A DNA stretch of 7,462 bases. Origin: Planctomycetota bacterium (GTDB taxonomy: Bacteria; Planctomycetota; Planctomycetia; Pirellulales; UBA1268). Both the position numbers and the translations under genes were made by a program. Positions 6,292 through 7,462 of the stretch are shown here, in pieces. Within the stretch, counting starts at the first letter, position 1. Each line of letters starts with the position of its first letter. Below the pieces are notes generated by a model. That model was given only the letters and a program-made list of their open reading frames with translations, did no database searches and was not told the DNA's origin. The stretch spans positions 1 to 7,462 of the forward strand of contig JAQBZA010000150.1 in NCBI GenBank assembly GCA_027622795.1, written 5' to 3'.

Positions 6292-7350
6292 ATGCCTCGC
6301 CGGCTCCCCGACATCCTGCCGATCGAGTGGCCTGAAAACGCCCCGGCGCCCCCGTCGGCCACCGACGCGGCGATTGACCGCGCCATCGCGCTCATTCGCA
6401 GTGGAGGGCTCGTGGCGATTCCCACCGAAACGGTCTACGGCCTGGCGACCGATGCCCTCGATAGCGAGTCGGTCGATCGGATCTTTCGTGCCAAGGGGCG
6501 GCCGGCGACCAACCCGCTGATCGTGCATGTGGCCGATCAGGCGATGGCCCGATCACTGGCGGCCAACTGGCCCCCGACCGCCGAGGCGATCGCGTCTCAC
6601 TTCTGGCCGGGACCGGTGACGGTCGTGGTGCCGAAGCATCGCGACGTGCCCGACATCGTGACCGCCGGCGGCTCGACCGTCGCGCTCCGCTGCCCCGCCC
6701 ACCGGCTCACGCGACGACTCATCGAGCGGTCGGGCTATCCGCTTGCCGCGCCGAGCGCCAACCGGTCCGAGGCCCTCTCGCCCACCCGCGCCGCCCATGT
6801 GCTCGAGAGCCTCGGCGACCGGGTCGATCTGATCTTGGACGGCGGTCCCTGCCCGCACGGCATCGAATCGACGGTGGTCGACTGCACGACATCGCCACCG
6901 CGCATCCTCCGGCCCGGCCCCATCGGCCGCGCGGCCCTCGAAGCCGTGATCGGCGGGCTGGTCGCGGTCGAATCCGTCGACAGTGCCCCAGCCTCCACCG
7001 AGCCGGCCCGCACCCCCGGCTCCCATGCCCGGCACTACGCACCACGAACACCGCTCGAACTGGCCGCCGACGCACCGACACAGGTAGCAGAGTTGCTCCG
7101 CAAAGGAAAAAGAATCGGTTGGCTCACGCTCCGGCCAACCGATCCGGCCGTCCGTAGACTGGCCGGATCGCACGACCTCGTGGTCGTGCCGATGCCAGAC
7201 GACCCCACCGCCTTCGCCGCCGCGATCTACGCCACGCTGCATGCCCTCGACCAGCGTGACCTCGACCGCATCATCTGCGACATGCCGCCGGCCACCGAAC
7301 CCTGGCATGCCCTCCACGACCGGCTGTCGAGGGCCGCGGCGAGCGGCTGA
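6292..7350 (+). CDS. tsaC: L-threonylcarbamoyladenylate synthase, long Sua5 type
   Basis: A 352-residue cytoplasmic enzyme that makes threonylcarbamoyl-AMP from threonine, bicarbonate and ATP, the first step of N6-threonylcarbamoyladenosine (t6A37) formation on ANN-decoding tRNAs (EC 2.7.7.87). The YrdC/TsaC domain spans about 25-215: PTETVYGLATDA at 44-55, KGRPATNPLIVHV at 68-80, FWPGPVTVV at 104-112, PLAAPSANRSE at 150-160, STVVDC at 193-198 and RPGPIG at 207-212. The linker TPGSHARHYAPRTPLEL at 241-257 is the hallmark between the catalytic domain and the C-terminal Sua5 domain, which follows to the end. Length agrees with the Sua5 type and not with the short TsaC of about 190 residues. ATG 6292 is preferred. 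TTG 6277 is the only upstream in-frame alternative before the stop at 6268-6270, and neither has a Shine-Dalgarno site. The gene is divergent from purE. Confidence 0.93.
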   Translation: MPRRLPDILPIEWPENAPAPPSATDAAIDRAIALIRSGGLVAIPTETVYGLATDALDSESVDRIFRAKGRPATNPLIVHVADQAMARSLAANWPPTAEAIASHFWPGPVTVVVPKHRDVPDIVTAGGSTVALRCPAHRLTRRLIERSGYPLAAPSANRSEALSPTRAAHVLESLGDRVDLILDGGPCPHGIESTVVDCTTSPPRILRPGPIGRAALEAVIGGLVAVESVDSAPASTEPARTPGSHARHYAPRTPLELAADAPTQVAELLRKGKRIGWLTLRPTDPAVRRLAGSHDLVVVPMPDDPTAFAAAIYATLHALDQRDLDRIICDMPPATEPWHALHDRLSRAAASG

Positions 7351-7361
7351 AGGGGAAGAGA

Positions 7362-7383
7362 GGACGGGTCTGCCGACCTGTCC
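7362..7383 (+). terminator. Hairpin 11 bases after tsaC, terminator-like or diverged repeat unit
   Basis: GGACGGGTC (7362-7370) pairs with GACCTGTCC (7375-7383) in a 9-bp stem with one G-T wobble and a TGCC tetraloop, just after the tsaC stop at 7350. No T-run follows, so it is not a classical rho-independent terminator. Its GAC...TGTCC outline resembles the palindromes that follow, and it may be a diverged first member of that array. Confidence 0.45.
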
Positions 7384-7387
7384 ATGC

Positions 7388-7462
7388 GACAGCTTGGAAA
7401 GCTGTCCTACATCCTGACAGCTTTGGAAAGCTGTCCTACATCCTGACAGCTTTGGAAAGCTG
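7388..7462. repeat. Tandem palindromic repeat array, GTAG-headed hairpins, REP-like
   Basis: Three head-to-tail units start at 7388, 7416 and 7445. The first is 28 bases, the second 29, and the third is cut by the window end after 18. Each carries the palindrome GACAGCTTT-GG-AAAGCTGTC, and complete units continue with CTACATCCT. The first unit lacks one T in its left arm and is otherwise identical. Read on the minus strand, each complete palindrome is preceded directly by GTAG (7407-7410 and 7436-7439). This is the head tetranucleotide of REP sequences recognised by RAYT (TnpA-REP) transposases. There are no unique spacers, so this is not a CRISPR array. The array starts 37 bases after tsaC and may also help to end or protect its transcript. 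The repeat itself is certain; the REP identity is inferred. Confidence 0.9.

Noticed and set aside
6177..6425. N-terminal extension of purE to an ATG at 6425
   Set aside because: It would overlap the start of divergent tsaC by 134 bases. With the GTG at 6176, the catalytic residues fall exactly at E. coli numbering (S16, D19, H45).
7388..7462. CRISPR array
   Set aside because: Units are directly abutting with no unique spacers, and each unit is itself mostly a palindrome.

Overview
The window looks like a chromosomal segment of a GC-rich, Gram-negative environmental bacterium, most likely a planctomycete or close relative. This is inference. It rests on a large secreted protein that joins FG-GAP/VCBS repeats to a sialidase-like propeller, the high GC of the housekeeping genes, start sites that mostly lack strong Shine-Dalgarno sequences, and a tandem array of GTAG-headed hairpins. 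No marker gene settles the taxonomy.

Layout, left to right. (1) 1-531, plus strand: the C-terminal part of a membrane-anchored family 2 glycosyltransferase that begins outside the window. (2) 548-3544, minus strand: a 998-residue secreted protein, convergent with the glycosyltransferase. It has a signal peptide, nine calcium-binding FG-GAP/VCBS motifs and a C-terminal BNR/Asp-box domain of the 'predicted neuraminidase' type. A small hairpin spans the convergent junction. (3) 3545-3729: a 185-base gap without a gene. (4) 3730-6176, minus strand: a compact, probably co-transcribed cluster in the order purE, purK, pdxH, with gaps of 37 and 46 bases. (5) 6177-6291: a short divergent intergenic region. 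(6) 6292-7350, plus strand: tsaC/sua5. (7) 7351-7462: a hairpin followed by a tandem palindromic repeat array that runs off the window edge.

How the genes relate. PurK and PurE are consecutive enzymes of de novo purine synthesis: PurK makes N5-carboxyaminoimidazole ribonucleotide from AIR, ATP and bicarbonate, and PurE rearranges it to CAIR. PdxH makes the cofactor pyridoxal 5'-phosphate, and Sua5/TsaC starts the t6A tRNA modification, so the right half is a housekeeping block. The left half concerns surface and extracellular carbohydrate: a glycosyltransferase and a secreted glycan-binding or glycan-cleaving protein. The secreted-protein gene is visibly less GC-rich than the housekeeping genes. 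No complete new defence or mobile system is visible. The least explained element is the hairpin array at the right end, whose architecture resembles REP sequences mobilised by RAYT transposases.
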